Shown here: positions 42,868 to 51,365 of the stretch, one piece after another
Layout: every line of letters starts with the position of its first letter
How positions within the stretch are numbered: position 1 is the stretch's first letter
Assembly: GCF_001434405.1 (NCBI RefSeq)
Contig: NZ_AZFT01000004.1
Span: forward strand, 38,067-102,066
DNA from: Ligilactobacillus apodemi DSM 16634 = JCM 16172
GTDB taxonomy: Bacteria > Bacillota > Bacilli > Lactobacillales > Lactobacillaceae
DNA: 64,000 nt
Direction of reading: 5' to 3'
Translations under genes and position numbers: made by a program
Notes under the pieces: model-generated
Databases searched by the model: none
Told to the model about the DNA's origin: nothing
What the model saw: the letters and a program-made list of their open reading frames with translations, nothing else

Positions 42868-44387
42868 CAAATTTAACGAAGGATCTCAAAGATAACTTAA
42901 CTCAAAATAAAGACCGAAAATTTTTACGCGATATTCGCCTTGATCAATGGTTTGATGGTTCACAAGTTGAAGCCGACATCGCTTTATTCCAACAAGTCTT
43001 GCGCCAAGCAAATTTCGGCCGTGATGACGTGGTCTTAATGTCATTGGAAAATTCCGCGGGTTATATTCCGATCAACCAAGCCCTTTGGCGTTTAGGTATC
43101 ACGGCTCACCCCGTTTCAGCTGAAACTCCAGCCAGTGAACTAAAAAGCGATCACGACCAAAATCATTATCAAGGGATCATCTTGACTAAAGAAAAAGCCC
43201 AAGCCTTTAGCTCTGACCCTAACTTGGAAATGGTTGCCCTTTCGCTCCAAACCTTACCGGAAATGGTTTTCTTTTACCAACGTGATCTTTCCGCTGGTCG
43301 TCCACAAGTTCCACTTGAATCGACTCTGGGCTGGATCTTAAATACGAGCGGAACCACTGGTAAGCCTAAACAAGTCGGGCTAAGCCATGAAATTATGTAC
43401 AAAGCAGCTAACTATGATCTTACGAGTCATGAATTGACCCCTGACGATACCGTCTTGATCGTGATGCCCATGTTTCATATCAACGCTCAAGAGTTGATCA
43501 TTAACGCTACGTTACTTTCAGGTGGAAAAATTGCCATCGCCCCCCGCTTTAGTGCACGTAACTTTTGGCGTTGGATCAAAGAAGTTGATGCTACTTGGTC
43601 TTCGATCGTCCCCACGATCGTCACGATCCTTTTGAAAAATGAAGCATCACGGCAAACCTTTGACCCCGATAATAAATTACGCTTTATCCGCTGTGCTTCA
43701 GCGATGCTTGCCCTAAACCGTCACGAAGAATTCGTCAAGACTTTCAAAGTTCCGATCCTTGAAGGCTACGGTATGACCGAGGCTTGCAGTCAATGTACTT
43801 TAAACCCACTAGATGCGATCAAACGAGGTTCGGTGGGTAAACCTTATCACACAGATGTTAAGATCATCGCGCCTGATGGTTCCTATACTTCTAAGCCCAA
43901 TATCCAAGGAGAAATTGCCATCGCCGGTGACCATGTTATCACTAGTTATCTCGGAAATAACACTAAAGATTTTCATCATGGTTGGTTTCATACCGGTGAT
44001 CTAGGCTATTTTGATGAAGATGGCTACTTGTGGTTGAATGGCCGCATCAAGCACGTCATTATCAACCGTGGGGGCGAAAAAGTCAGTCCGATCATCGTCG
44101 AAAATGCCTTAGCAGAGCTTGATTTTATCCAAAATGTGGCGGTCGTACCGACACCCGATGAGCTCTATGGTGAAGTTGTTACTGCTGCTGTTATTTTAGA
44201 CGAAAAATTTAAAGCTGACCACCAAAAAGCTCGTACCTTGATCAATGAACATGCGCGCGCTACTTTACCTAAATATCGGCGTCCGGAAAAAATCTTTTTT
44301 GTTGATTCTTTCCCACTCAACCCGACACGCAAGATCATGCGAGAAGAATTATCCAAACAACTGCAAAAAATCGAAAAAGAGGGGTAG
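42864..44387 (+). CDS. Acyl-CoA synthetase / AMP-dependent ligase
   Basis: 507 aa ANL-superfamily enzyme with all core motifs: NTSGTTGKPKQVGLSH (A3, about 168-183), EGYGMTEACSQ (A5), GWFHTGDLGYFDEDG (A7), GRIKHVIINRGGEKVSP (A8) and the C-terminal catalytic Lys in PLNPTRKIMRE (A10). It activates a carboxylic acid as acyl-AMP, then probably acyl-CoA. The acid is unknown. Sandwiched between a membrane acyltransferase and a sulfonate-type ABC importer, a rare setting in lactobacilli. Confidence 0.9.
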   Translation: MTNLTKDLKDNLTQNKDRKFLRDIRLDQWFDGSQVEADIALFQQVLRQANFGRDDVVLMSLENSAGYIPINQALWRLGITAHPVSAETPASELKSDHDQNHYQGIILTKEKAQAFSSDPNLEMVALSLQTLPEMVFFYQRDLSAGRPQVPLESTLGWILNTSGTTGKPKQVGLSHEIMYKAANYDLTSHELTPDDTVLIVMPMFHINAQELIINATLLSGGKIAIAPRFSARNFWRWIKEVDATWSSIVPTIVTILLKNEASRQTFDPDNKLRFIRCASAMLALNRHEEFVKTFKVPILEGYGMTEACSQCTLNPLDAIKRGSVGKPYHTDVKIIAPDGSYTSKPNIQGEIAIAGDHVITSYLGNNTKDFHHGWFHTGDLGYFDEDGYLWLNGRIKHVIINRGGEKVSPIIVENALAELDFIQNVAVVPTPDELYGEVVTAAVILDEKFKADHQKARTLINEHARATLPKYRRPEKIFFVDSFPLNPTRKIMREELSKQLQKIEKEG

Positions 44388-44393
44388 ATTTCT

Positions 44394-45365
44394 TTGGCTA
44401 AATCACATCAACTCAGAAAAATATTTATCGTAGTCTTTTTGATCGGCTGGTTGTTCATTGCTTATTTTGGCTGGAAACAAACGACTGATACATCTTCCAA
44501 ACTAACTACGATCACGATCGGTTATCAGGCTGGTGACGAATTTGACATCGCTAAAACACGTGGTGAATTTGCTAAAAAAATGAAAAAAGCAGGCTACAAA
44601 GTCAAATTCAAAGAATTCCAAAATGGTTCTGCCGAAATGCAAGCTTTAGCTACTGGCGCGATCGATTACGCTCGTACTGGTGACACGCCACCCGTAACAG
44701 CTTTAGCATCTGGAACTAACTTAACTTATGTTGGTGCTGGGGGCTCAAAAGAACAAGGAACTGGGATTTTAGTCAAGACCTCTTCTGGTATCAATTCATT
44801 AAGCGACTTAGCGGGTAAAAAGATCGCCTATACGCAAGGAACAAGTTCACAATATCTTTTATTAAAGGCTCTGCAAAAAGCAGGTCTTTCCACGAGTGAT
44901 GTTGAACTTGTCAGCCTTGATCAAAGTGCGGCTGCCGTTGCCTATGAAAAAGGCAAGGTCGATGCTTGGGCTAACTGGGATCCACAAACTTCACGCTTGG
45001 AATTAAATGGTTCTAAGTTACTCGTTAACGGTTCAGATATCAGCGACAACAACCGTAGTTACTTAGTTGCTTCAACTAGCTTTGCTAAAAGTAATAAAAA
45101 AGTTAGCAAGTTGATCATCAAATATCTCAACCAAGATATGCAATGGGTCAACAAAAACCAAACTAAAGCAATCAAAATGATGGCTAAGAGCCTTAAATTA
45201 AGCACAAGCGTTGTCTCTAAAATGGTCAAACGCCGGACTTACTCCTTTGGTTACATGACCAAAACGGCGGTCCAAGAATCACAAGACATTGCCAACCTCT
45301 TTTATGAACAAGGCGTGATCAAAAAGAAAGTCAACGTCAAATCACATGTCCAATATTTGAAATAA
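44394..45365 (+). CDS. Sulfonate/nitrate/taurine-type ABC substrate-binding protein, membrane-anchored
   Basis: 323 aa, SsuA/TauA-like. TTG start at 44394 behind GAGGGG. The N-terminus is one TM segment (about 9-26) with no Cys, so it is an uncleaved anchor or a signal-peptidase I substrate, not a lipoprotein. The binding fold shows GYQAGDEFDIAKTRGEF, TGDTPPVTALASG, LAGKKIAYTQGTSSQYLLLKAL and KVDAWANWDPQ, all typical. The ligand (sulfonate, taurine or another small acid) is uncertain. Its gene follows the ligase by six bases. Confidence 0.88.
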   Translation: MAKSHQLRKIFIVVFLIGWLFIAYFGWKQTTDTSSKLTTITIGYQAGDEFDIAKTRGEFAKKMKKAGYKVKFKEFQNGSAEMQALATGAIDYARTGDTPPVTALASGTNLTYVGAGGSKEQGTGILVKTSSGINSLSDLAGKKIAYTQGTSSQYLLLKALQKAGLSTSDVELVSLDQSAAAVAYEKGKVDAWANWDPQTSRLELNGSKLLVNGSDISDNNRSYLVASTSFAKSNKKVSKLIIKYLNQDMQWVNKNQTKAIKMMAKSLKLSTSVVSKMVKRRTYSFGYMTKTAVQESQDIANLFYEQGVIKKKVNVKSHVQYLK

Positions 45366-45385
45366 GCAAAAAGGAAGGCTGTAAT

Positions 45386-46153
45386 ATGAAAAAAGCAAAA
45401 ACTAATTTTTGGACTAAGGTCTATCCTTGGATCTTACCGGTCGCCATCATCGTGTTTTGGCAGATCGCAGTCCAAACTAAACTGATCAACTCCCAGTATG
45501 TTCCTGCACCGTCAGCGATCGTCGCTCAAGCGATCAAATCATGGCAAGCTGGGACCTTACAAAAAAATATCAGTATCTCACTGTATCGTGCTACGCTTGG
45601 TTTCATCTGGGGTGGTGGCCTAGGCTTTTTCTTTGGACTATTTTCCGGGATCTCAGCGTTATTTCGGGCAACATTTGATTCCACGATCCAAATGTTACGT
45701 AACATCCCTCACATGGCCTTGATCCCGTTGATCATCTTAGTTTTAGGGATCGATGAAAGTGCCAAGATCTTTTTAGTAGCAGTCGGAACATTTTTCCCGA
45801 TCTACATCAATACTTATCACGGAATCTCTTCGGTCTCAGAAGACTTGCTAGAAATGGGGCGCTCTTATGACCTTACCAACTGGCAACTGTTTACTAAGAT
45901 CATCTTCCCCGGAGCATTGCCAACGATCTTAATGGGCGTCCGGTATTCTTTGGGGACAATGTGGGTCTCCTTGATCGTAGCGGAAACTGTTTCAGCCGAC
46001 TCCGGGATCGGCTACATGTCAACAAATGCCCAACAGTTTATGAATGTTAAGATCATTTATCTGTGCATCATTATCTATGCCTTGCTCGGAAAACTCTCTG
46101 ACTTTATGGCTAAGCAATTAGAGATCATCAGTCTTGATTGGCAAAAAGCCTAA
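45386..46153 (+). CDS. Sulfonate/taurine-type ABC permease
   Basis: 255 aa, six TM helices. The EAA loop reads GRSYDLTNWQLFTKIIFPGALPTILMG (about 155-180), the hallmark of SsuC/TauC permeases. SD AAAAGGAAGG precedes the ATG. It lies 20 bases after the binding-protein gene. Confidence 0.92.
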   Translation: MKKAKTNFWTKVYPWILPVAIIVFWQIAVQTKLINSQYVPAPSAIVAQAIKSWQAGTLQKNISISLYRATLGFIWGGGLGFFFGLFSGISALFRATFDSTIQMLRNIPHMALIPLIILVLGIDESAKIFLVAVGTFFPIYINTYHGISSVSEDLLEMGRSYDLTNWQLFTKIIFPGALPTILMGVRYSLGTMWVSLIVAETVSADSGIGYMSTNAQQFMNVKIIYLCIIIYALLGKLSDFMAKQLEIISLDWQKA

Positions 46154-46223
46154 ATTGACTGCTAACAACTCGAGAAGAAAGGTGCGCTAAAGAACCACTA
46201 TTTTAGCGTATAAGGTGAAACAT

Positions 46224-46940
46224 ATGAATTTAGTGGAAGTTAAGCAAGTTAGTAAAGCTTACGGTAAAAACACCATTTTAGATACAGTTGATTTGAATAT
46301 CCAAAAAGGGTCTTTTATCGCTCTTGTCGGCATGAGTGGTGGTGGTAAAAGTACTCTCATGCGTATGATCGCAGGGTTAGAAGAAGCTACTAGTGGTGTG
46401 ATCGTTTTTAACGGCCACAAAGTTCGGGGCTTAAATAAAGAAGCCCGGATCATGTTCCAAGATGATCGCCTCTTGCCTTGGATGACTGTCATGGAAAATT
46501 TGACTTTTGCTAATAAATCGCCTGAAAAGCTCGCTAAAGCAAAAGAACTTCTAGAATTAACTGATCTGACCGAACATTACGATAAATACCCTACGGCACT
46601 TTCTGGGGGACAACGGCAACGGGTCGCTTTGGCGCGGGCTTTGATGTCAGAACCTAAACTACTCTTATTAGATGAACCTTTAGGCGCTTTAGATGCACTA
46701 ACACGCCAAAAAATGCAAGATCTGATCTTAGACATTTGCCAAAAACAAGCGATCACTACGGTCTTAGTCACCCATGATATCGCAGAAGCGGTCCGCATGG
46801 CTGACAAGATCTACGTCATCAAAGACCAAGGGATCAGCGGGCGTTTTGACAACCCCAATTATACGGGAAGCGCCGATGAACAACGATTGCAACGCGATCA
46901 TACCGAACAAAAAGTGCTAGATGTGATCTATGGTATTTAA
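46224..46940 (+). CDS. Sulfonate/taurine-type ABC ATPase
   Basis: 238 aa from ATG 46224 (AAGGTGA at seven bases; a GTG at 46215 overlaps the SD). Walker A GMSGGGKST, signature LSGGQRQRVALARA, Walker B LLLLDEPLGALDALT, H-loop VTHDIAEAVRMAD, and the FQDDRLLPWMTV motif of the SsuB/TauB family. A 60-base gap with no terminator separates it from the permease gene, so it belongs to the same operon, which ends at the terminator 46943-46976. Confidence 0.93.
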   Translation: MNLVEVKQVSKAYGKNTILDTVDLNIQKGSFIALVGMSGGGKSTLMRMIAGLEEATSGVIVFNGHKVRGLNKEARIMFQDDRLLPWMTVMENLTFANKSPEKLAKAKELLELTDLTEHYDKYPTALSGGQRQRVALARALMSEPKLLLLDEPLGALDALTRQKMQDLILDICQKQAITTVLVTHDIAEAVRMADKIYVIKDQGISGRFDNPNYTGSADEQRLQRDHTEQKVLDVIYGI

Positions 46941-46942
46941 GC

Positions 46943-46976
46943 AAAAAGTCTGGATGAAAATCCAGGCTTTTTGTTT
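46943..46976 (+). terminator. Terminator of the acyltransferase-ligase-ABC operon
   Basis: AAAAAGTCTGGAT/ATCCAGGCTTTTT with a GAAA loop region and further T residues. Confidence 0.92.
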
Positions 46977-46983
46977 TGGCATC

Positions 46984-47012
46984 AAAAAAGAGACCACATT
47001 GCTGTGATCTCT
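46984..47012 (-). terminator. Minus-strand terminator
   Basis: AGAGACCACA (46989-46998) pairs with TGTGATCTCT (47003-47012), with one mismatch; the T-run lies at 46984-46989. Confidence 0.88.
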
Positions 47013-47267
47013 CCAAAAGGGTGTACAATTACTTATCTGACCGCTGTCAAATATCTATCAAATTCATAAAAAGGCTAATATAACGACAACTTCCAAAATG
47101 AGCAAAACACTGAGCGCAAAGCCACTGGCGAGGCGCGAATTGTTTTAGGATATTATATTTTGCCACTGCACTCACGTTTCAATGCCTGCCACATTTTAAA
47201 AGCCATAGCTCAATTACAAACTCCATCAAGCTATGCCATTATCATAACAGATATTTTTTTAAGATTC
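46984..47267 (-). ncRNA. Possible small RNA or long 3' region of the regulator transcript
   Basis: The 357-base gap 46941-47297 has no convincing gene. On the minus strand TATGAT (about 47240-47247) could be a -10. Below it, CATAGCT/AGCTATG (plus about 47204-47237) forms a hairpin. The stretch ends at a strong terminator AGAGACCACA/TGTGATCTCT (46989-47012) with six T. Either a small RNA of about 230 bases or the 3' UTR of the regulator gene ending at 47298. Confidence 0.3.
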
Positions 47268-47297
47268 ATTTTTTTCCTATGTTGCCCATTTTTGTTC

Positions 47298-48074
47298 CTA
47301 TTTGTCAGAATTTGTAAAATCTTTTAGCAAATTCCTGATTTTATAATTAGTACGTGCAGGAAAATACTCGACATCTCCATTGCGAAACATGATCTTATGG
47401 TTTCTAAAATCGACCGACTTAACATTCCGAAGATTAATGATACAAGATTGCGAGATCCGTTTAAGCGTGGGATAACGGTCGAGTAAGTTTTGCAAGTTGC
47501 CGGTAATATCGACCGTATTATTTAACAAGTAAACACACAGGCGATGGGGTTTATGGTTATGCGTCGTTATATAGATCACATTATCAAGGTTCTCATAATA
47601 CGTCTCACGTCCCACTTGATAGTTAAAAATGATCTGGGGCGACTGGTCGATCAAATCCAGTTTTTTTACCGCTAGTTCTAAGGTATCATTCAAACGTTTT
47701 TGCAGCGCATCATCACCGATCCGCTCGACCACGATACAATCTAATGCTGGAATGCGCCGAAAAAAGACATAATTTGCGCTGGTATTGAAGCGCGTAACAA
47801 AAATGATCTGCGCATTTTGATCGACTTTTAAGATCTGTTCTGCCACGTCCAACCCATTATTTTTTTCTAGTAATTCGATCTCTAAAATATAAATACCGTA
47901 AATTACCCCTTGTTTAGTCACAAAATCTAATAAATCATCACTACTGTTAAAACTCCCTCCTACTTCAAGTTTATTTTGGATCGTTTCTGCCTGGATCATG
48001 ATCGCCACGTCCATCAAAACTGTAAACATTTTTTGAAAAGCTTTTTCTACCAATAGAAGAACGTTATATTTCAA
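47298..48074 (-). CDS. Orphan AgrA/PlnC-like LytTR response regulator with Glu at the phospho-site
   Basis: 258 aa. A receiver-like domain (about 1-140) and a LytTR DNA-binding domain (about 150-250; ISQSCIINLRNVKSVDFRN, then ending with FPARTNYKIRNLL). At the position of the phospho-acceptor Asp (normally YILDIEL) the protein has YILEIEL, Glu65, and the N-terminal acidic pair of receivers is not evident. Glu can mimic phospho-Asp, so it may act without a kinase. No histidine kinase or peptide pheromone gene is adjacent. Related regulators control bacteriocin and quorum-sensing operons. It may act on the divergent DUF1659/DUF2922 genes. Confidence 0.82.
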   Translation of the reverse strand: MKYNVLLLVEKAFQKMFTVLMDVAIMIQAETIQNKLEVGGSFNSSDDLLDFVTKQGVIYGIYILEIELLEKNNGLDVAEQILKVDQNAQIIFVTRFNTSANYVFFRRIPALDCIVVERIGDDALQKRLNDTLELAVKKLDLIDQSPQIIFNYQVGRETYYENLDNVIYITTHNHKPHRLCVYLLNNTVDITGNLQNLLDRYPTLKRISQSCIINLRNVKSVDFRNHKIMFRNGDVEYFPARTNYKIRNLLKDFTNSDK

Positions 48075-48658
48075 AAAGTTCTCTGCTATATAAAATGTGG
48101 AATAACATAAAAACAGCTGCTGTTAGAAAGAAATATAGCTTTTCCTTTCTTAAATTCATTGACTAAAGATGTTTAGCCTATCTTATTATTTTCTCTTGCT
48201 ACTATCTGCATCTTTAGCGCTAACCAACCAGAAACATTGGCGATAGTCGTGTAGTTTTTAGGTTAATGTTTCTCGTTACTTGGCCCTTGATACAGTTAAC
48301 TCTCAGCTTTATTTAATCTCCCTCCACATTTTACCTTTCTAAGGGAATTATTTTCGCTGTTTTAAATAACGTCCCCCCTTATAAAATGTTTCCCTTCCAA
48401 ATAACCTGCTTATTATCAAATATTATCAATAATTAGCGCATTTTGCCGTATTTTTCCCAAGTCAGCATTCTAGGTATCTTATTTTACATTAATGCTGCTG
48501 AGATAAAATTATTTTTCCGTCCGTAAACTCGTTTTAGCGCACTTTTCCCCCAAAATTTGCCAAAAATATTTTTTTGGGGGTAACAAATCGCAACTTCATT
48601 TCGTTACTAATAGTGTAAGCAGCGATCGTACCTTACAAAAAATAATCTTAAGGAGGTC
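48075..48658. other. Long intergenic region before DUF1659 gene
   Basis: About 590 bases without a supported gene. It holds inverted repeats TAAAGATG/CATCTTTA (about 48164-48215), AGAAACATT (48230-48238) with AATGTTTCT (48265-48273), and CCCCCAAAA (48547-48555) with TTTTGGGGG (48572-48580), the last just before the DUF1659 leader. These may be regulator sites or leader structures; no clear promoter was identified. Confidence 0.5.
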
Positions 48659-48664
48659 ATGAAT

Positions 48665-48865
48665 ATGACTGAAGTAAAATGGGATAAAAATGCTGTCCGC
48701 GTAGTATTGGAAAAGGCTGAAGGTGGCATGCGCCAACGTAGTTTCAATAACGTCTCACAAAATGTCTCCCCTGAACAACTTCAACGATTCGGCCAACTTA
48801 TTGCCTTACTTACTGGTGAAAAGTTACGCACTGTAGTTGAAACTACCACAACACAATTAAATTAA
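48665..48865 (+). CDS. DUF1659 family protein
   Basis: 66 aa from ATG 48665, eight bases after AAGGAGG; the ATG at 48659 is too close to the SD. Contains the RSFNNVSQNVSPEQLQRFGQLIALLTG stretch typical of DUF1659 (small proteins paired with DUF2922). Role unknown. The strong SD suggests high expression. Upstream hairpin at 48547-48580. Confidence 0.85.
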   Translation: MTEVKWDKNAVRVVLEKAEGGMRQRSFNNVSQNVSPEQLQRFGQLIALLTGEKLRTVVETTTTQLN

Positions 48866-48884
48866 AGAAAGGTTGGAACGCAAC

Positions 48885-49121
48885 ATGAAGAAATTAGATC
48901 TTGGCTTTCGTTCAGCAACTAAGGGCTCAATGCACCACTTGCAATTGAAATTCATCAATTCTGAACTTGACGACGCAACTGTCAAAAAGGCAATGCAAGA
49001 ATTAGCTGCTTTAAAAATGTTTACCGATAAGAACGGGGATTTGGTCTATGGGATCCCTGTCAGTGCCACATACGTTGATACGACTGATAAAGTATTATTT
49101 AACGATGATGCTAAAAAATAG
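48885..49121 (+). CDS. DUF2922 family protein
   Basis: 78 aa from ATG 48885, following AAAGG; a TTG at 48873 lies within the SD. The pattern HHLQLKFINSELDDATVKKAMQELAAL...YGIPVSATYVDTTDKVLF matches DUF2922. Forms the usual two-gene unit with DUF1659, 19 bases apart. Function unknown. Confidence 0.88.
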   Translation: MKKLDLGFRSATKGSMHHLQLKFINSELDDATVKKAMQELAALKMFTDKNGDLVYGIPVSATYVDTTDKVLFNDDAKK

Positions 49122-49132
49122 TCGCTGTGCTC

Positions 49133-49180
49133 AATAAATAAACGCGCCCACGTGTCTGCTCGTGGGCGCGTTTATTTATT
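49133..49180. terminator. Perfect 20-base-pair bidirectional terminator
   Basis: AATAAATAAACGCGCCCACG (49133-49152), 8-base loop, and its exact complement at 49161-49180. It serves the DUF2922 gene and the small minus-strand gene, whose stop it contains. Confidence 0.93.
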
Positions 49181-49322
49181 CTGATCGACTCATTTTGGTA
49201 TCAAACCCTGACCTCGTCTCATTACGGTGCGACCAGCTAGAAAATGCCAGTCCACCTAAAGCGGCTGCTAAACAAAGATAGACTAACGCAACTTTTACTT
49301 TATGTCGCTTTGTTTTTTCCAT
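49176..49322 (-). CDS. Small single-TM protein (48 aa)
   Basis: 48 aa from ATG 49320-49322, six bases after AGAGG (an adjacent ATG at 49323-49325 is the alternative). A basic N-terminus (MEKTKRHKVK), one TM helix (about 11-28, VALVYLCLAAALGGLAF) and a polar extracellular tail. The stop lies in the terminator at 49133-49180. No family recognised. SD, positive-inside charge and terminator support a real gene. Confidence 0.6.
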   Translation of the reverse strand: MEKTKRHKVKVALVYLCLAAALGGLAFSSWSHRNETRSGFDTKMSRSE

Positions 49323-49404
49323 CATAAGCCTCTCTTTCTAATATATTTTTAGTATAACAACCTTTGTAAACGGATACAAACATAAGTGCCATTATCTGCT
49401 TACA

Positions 49405-49440
49405 CAAAAAAAGATGACTCAACCAGTAGTCATCTTTTTT
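49405..49440 (-). terminator. Terminator of nrnB
   Basis: AGATGACT/AGTCATCT stem with seven A on one side and six T on the other; works on both strands. Confidence 0.9.
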
Positions 49441-49441
49441 A

Positions 49442-50527
49442 TTATTCACCAAATAAAGCAGCTAATTTCGCTGCCATTTCTGGATCAAGTTGATCGGCCA
49501 ACGAAGCTTTTTCATTGCTGTTTTGTTTAGCGACATCCGCATTTAACGTCGCATGTTGGCGCATGGAATCGATCACTGCTTGTTCCGCAATCTTTAGTGG
49601 TTCGACGTCTAATTTGCCCCCAGCCGAATCGGCATGGCCACCACCGCCAAAATATTCAGCTGCAAATTTAGCAACATCTAAGCGACCATTTGAGCGCAAA
49701 GATACGCTGTGACCGTCAATTACTAACGCTGCATCAACGTCATAGCGCTTGAGCAAAGCATGAGCAATCTCTGATTTATAGTCACTTGCATAAACGACCC
49801 CAAAAGTGCGCCCTTCAAGTTCACATGTTTCCACATTTTTTAAATGTTTATCTAAATAGCGTTGTCTTCTGCCATTTAAGGTGCTCACCAACAATTCATT
49901 TGCTTGGCGGTAATCTTCCCAGCCCGTTGCAAAGACGCTCTCAACAAAGCTTTTTGACTTGCTTAACGGATAAAACCAAAAGAGTTGGTTTAATTCATCC
50001 GCAGCCGTGCGTTCTTCAGGTGACATCAACGGATCATTTTGCCAATCCCAGGTGTCATAAGCGCGGATCAATTCAACTAGTTCAGCGACTTTAGCTTGAA
50101 TATCTTGGGGGACCTTGGAAAATTCTGGCTTTTGACTCAACCAGTCAAAAACTAAACTCACTGCACTCGGATTTTTCCCTTCATCTAGGGGCTTAATGCA
50201 GTTAGTCCGGTAACGAGCCCGCAATTCTTCTTCACTTTCATGATGGTCAAAGATCAACCAGTGGTTAGCAAAGCGCTGTTCTAATTGTTGGAAAGAATAT
50301 TCGCTGTCGGGCGTCATATCCATAATGTATACATCTGTGAAGCGTGCGATATCTGGTTGCCTAAACCAATAGGACAACTCACGATCAAGATTTCCTGCCG
50401 AACAAGTCGTCAAATCAAACTCTACATCCTTAAAAAGATAAGGAGCTAACGTTGTAATTAAAACGGGTGCGCCAAAGCCATCGAGATCGTTATGCGAAAA
50501 AAGCTTAATATGTCGTGTTTTTTTCAA
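49442..50527 (-). CDS. nrnB: DHH family phosphoesterase, NrnB-like nanoRNase
   Basis: 361 aa. DHH domain with FSHNDLDGFGA (Asp14, Asp16), MDMTP and DHHESEEEL; DHHA1 domain with GGGGHADSAGGKL near residue 310. This architecture matches B. subtilis NrnB (YngD), which degrades 2-5-nt RNAs and related linear dinucleotides. Single gene on the minus strand. The C-terminal 40 residues are variable. Confidence 0.88.
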   Translation of the reverse strand: MKKTRHIKLFSHNDLDGFGAPVLITTLAPYLFKDVEFDLTTCSAGNLDRELSYWFRQPDIARFTDVYIMDMTPDSEYSFQQLEQRFANHWLIFDHHESEEELRARYRTNCIKPLDEGKNPSAVSLVFDWLSQKPEFSKVPQDIQAKVAELVELIRAYDTWDWQNDPLMSPEERTAADELNQLFWFYPLSKSKSFVESVFATGWEDYRQANELLVSTLNGRRQRYLDKHLKNVETCELEGRTFGVVYASDYKSEIAHALLKRYDVDAALVIDGHSVSLRSNGRLDVAKFAAEYFGGGGHADSAGGKLDVEPLKIAEQAVIDSMRQHATLNADVAKQNSNEKASLADQLDPEMAAKLAALFGE

Positions 50528-50647
50528 TGGTTGCTTTCCTTTCTAATAATCCGCTCATTTTTCTACTCTCTCAATTATACCCATAACCTTGCTTTAAAAG
50601 CTAGTCTGTGCATGTTATTATTTAAGGTAATGAACATATTGTGAGGT

Positions 50648-51322
50648 ATGAAAATGACATTTACTCTTTACATGGTCCGCCATGGTCAAACGATTTTAAA
50701 CAGTTATAACCGTCTCCAAGGTTGGTGTGATTCACCATTGACAGAAAAAGGTGTCAATGATGCCAAAAATGCCGGCAAACATTTAGCCGACATCAAATTT
50801 GACAAAGCATATCACTCCGATACGACCCGCGCAATGCGCACTTGTCATTTTATTTTGGAAAATAACCACCACGCAGCTGACCTTACACCTAGTGAGATCA
50901 AAAATTTCCGCGAACAAAGCTTTGGTTATTTTGAAGGCAATGATGCCGCCCAAACTTGGCTGATGGTTGGTGCCTTGCATGGTTGCCGGACTTATAACGA
51001 CATTTTAAGAAAATATAACCTGGGAAAAACACGCGATCTTTTACATGAGACTGACCCATTTAAAGACGCCGAAAATGATGAGCAATATTGGGCACGGCTC
51101 AATGCGGGATTTGATCATTTACGGCGCCACACTAAAGATGGCCAAGATGTGCTCTTAGTCAGTCACAGTATCACGATCAGAAGTATCGTTGATCATTTTG
51201 CTCCTGAGATCGGGGCAGGTTTGCTTGGTCCTAAAAATGGTGCCGTGACTAAATTGATTGTTTCAGATGACGATGTTAAAGTCGAATACTACAACCACTA
51301 TTTAGATAGTGAAACATATTAA
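50648..51322 (+). CDS. Histidine phosphatase family protein
   Basis: 224 aa. RHG motif in LYMVRHGQTILNS (His11) and second His in LLVSHSITIRSI; FREQSFGYFEGND has the Glu/proton donor. Resembles the 186-aa paralogue encoded at 38915 but has an insert of about 35 residues (near 100-140). Substrate unknown; phosphoglycerate mutase-like phosphatases act on sugar phosphates or cofactors. Confidence 0.9.
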   Translation: MKMTFTLYMVRHGQTILNSYNRLQGWCDSPLTEKGVNDAKNAGKHLADIKFDKAYHSDTTRAMRTCHFILENNHHAADLTPSEIKNFREQSFGYFEGNDAAQTWLMVGALHGCRTYNDILRKYNLGKTRDLLHETDPFKDAENDEQYWARLNAGFDHLRRHTKDGQDVLLVSHSITIRSIVDHFAPEIGAGLLGPKNGAVTKLIVSDDDVKVEYYNHYLDSETY

Positions 51323-51325
51323 CAC

Positions 51326-51359
51326 AAAAGCCACTAACGAACGCTCGTTAGTGGCTTTT
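51326..51359. terminator. Bidirectional terminator
   Basis: AAAAGCCACTAACGA/TCGTTAGTGGCTTTT around a 4-base loop, between the phosphatase and permease genes. Confidence 0.93.
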
Positions 51360-51365
51360 ATTTGC

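Noticed and set aside
47060..47150. Minus-strand frame coding a hydrophobic stretch LASGFALSVLLILEVVVILAF
   Set aside because: No ATG, GTG or well-placed TTG and no SD; a stop lies just upstream. Probably chance or a remnant.
48169..48246. ATG-start 25-aa hydrophobic peptide (FSLSYYFLLLLSASLAL...)
   Set aside because: No ribosome site in front of the ATG and no promoter; inverted-repeat sequence explains part of it. Not listed as a gene.
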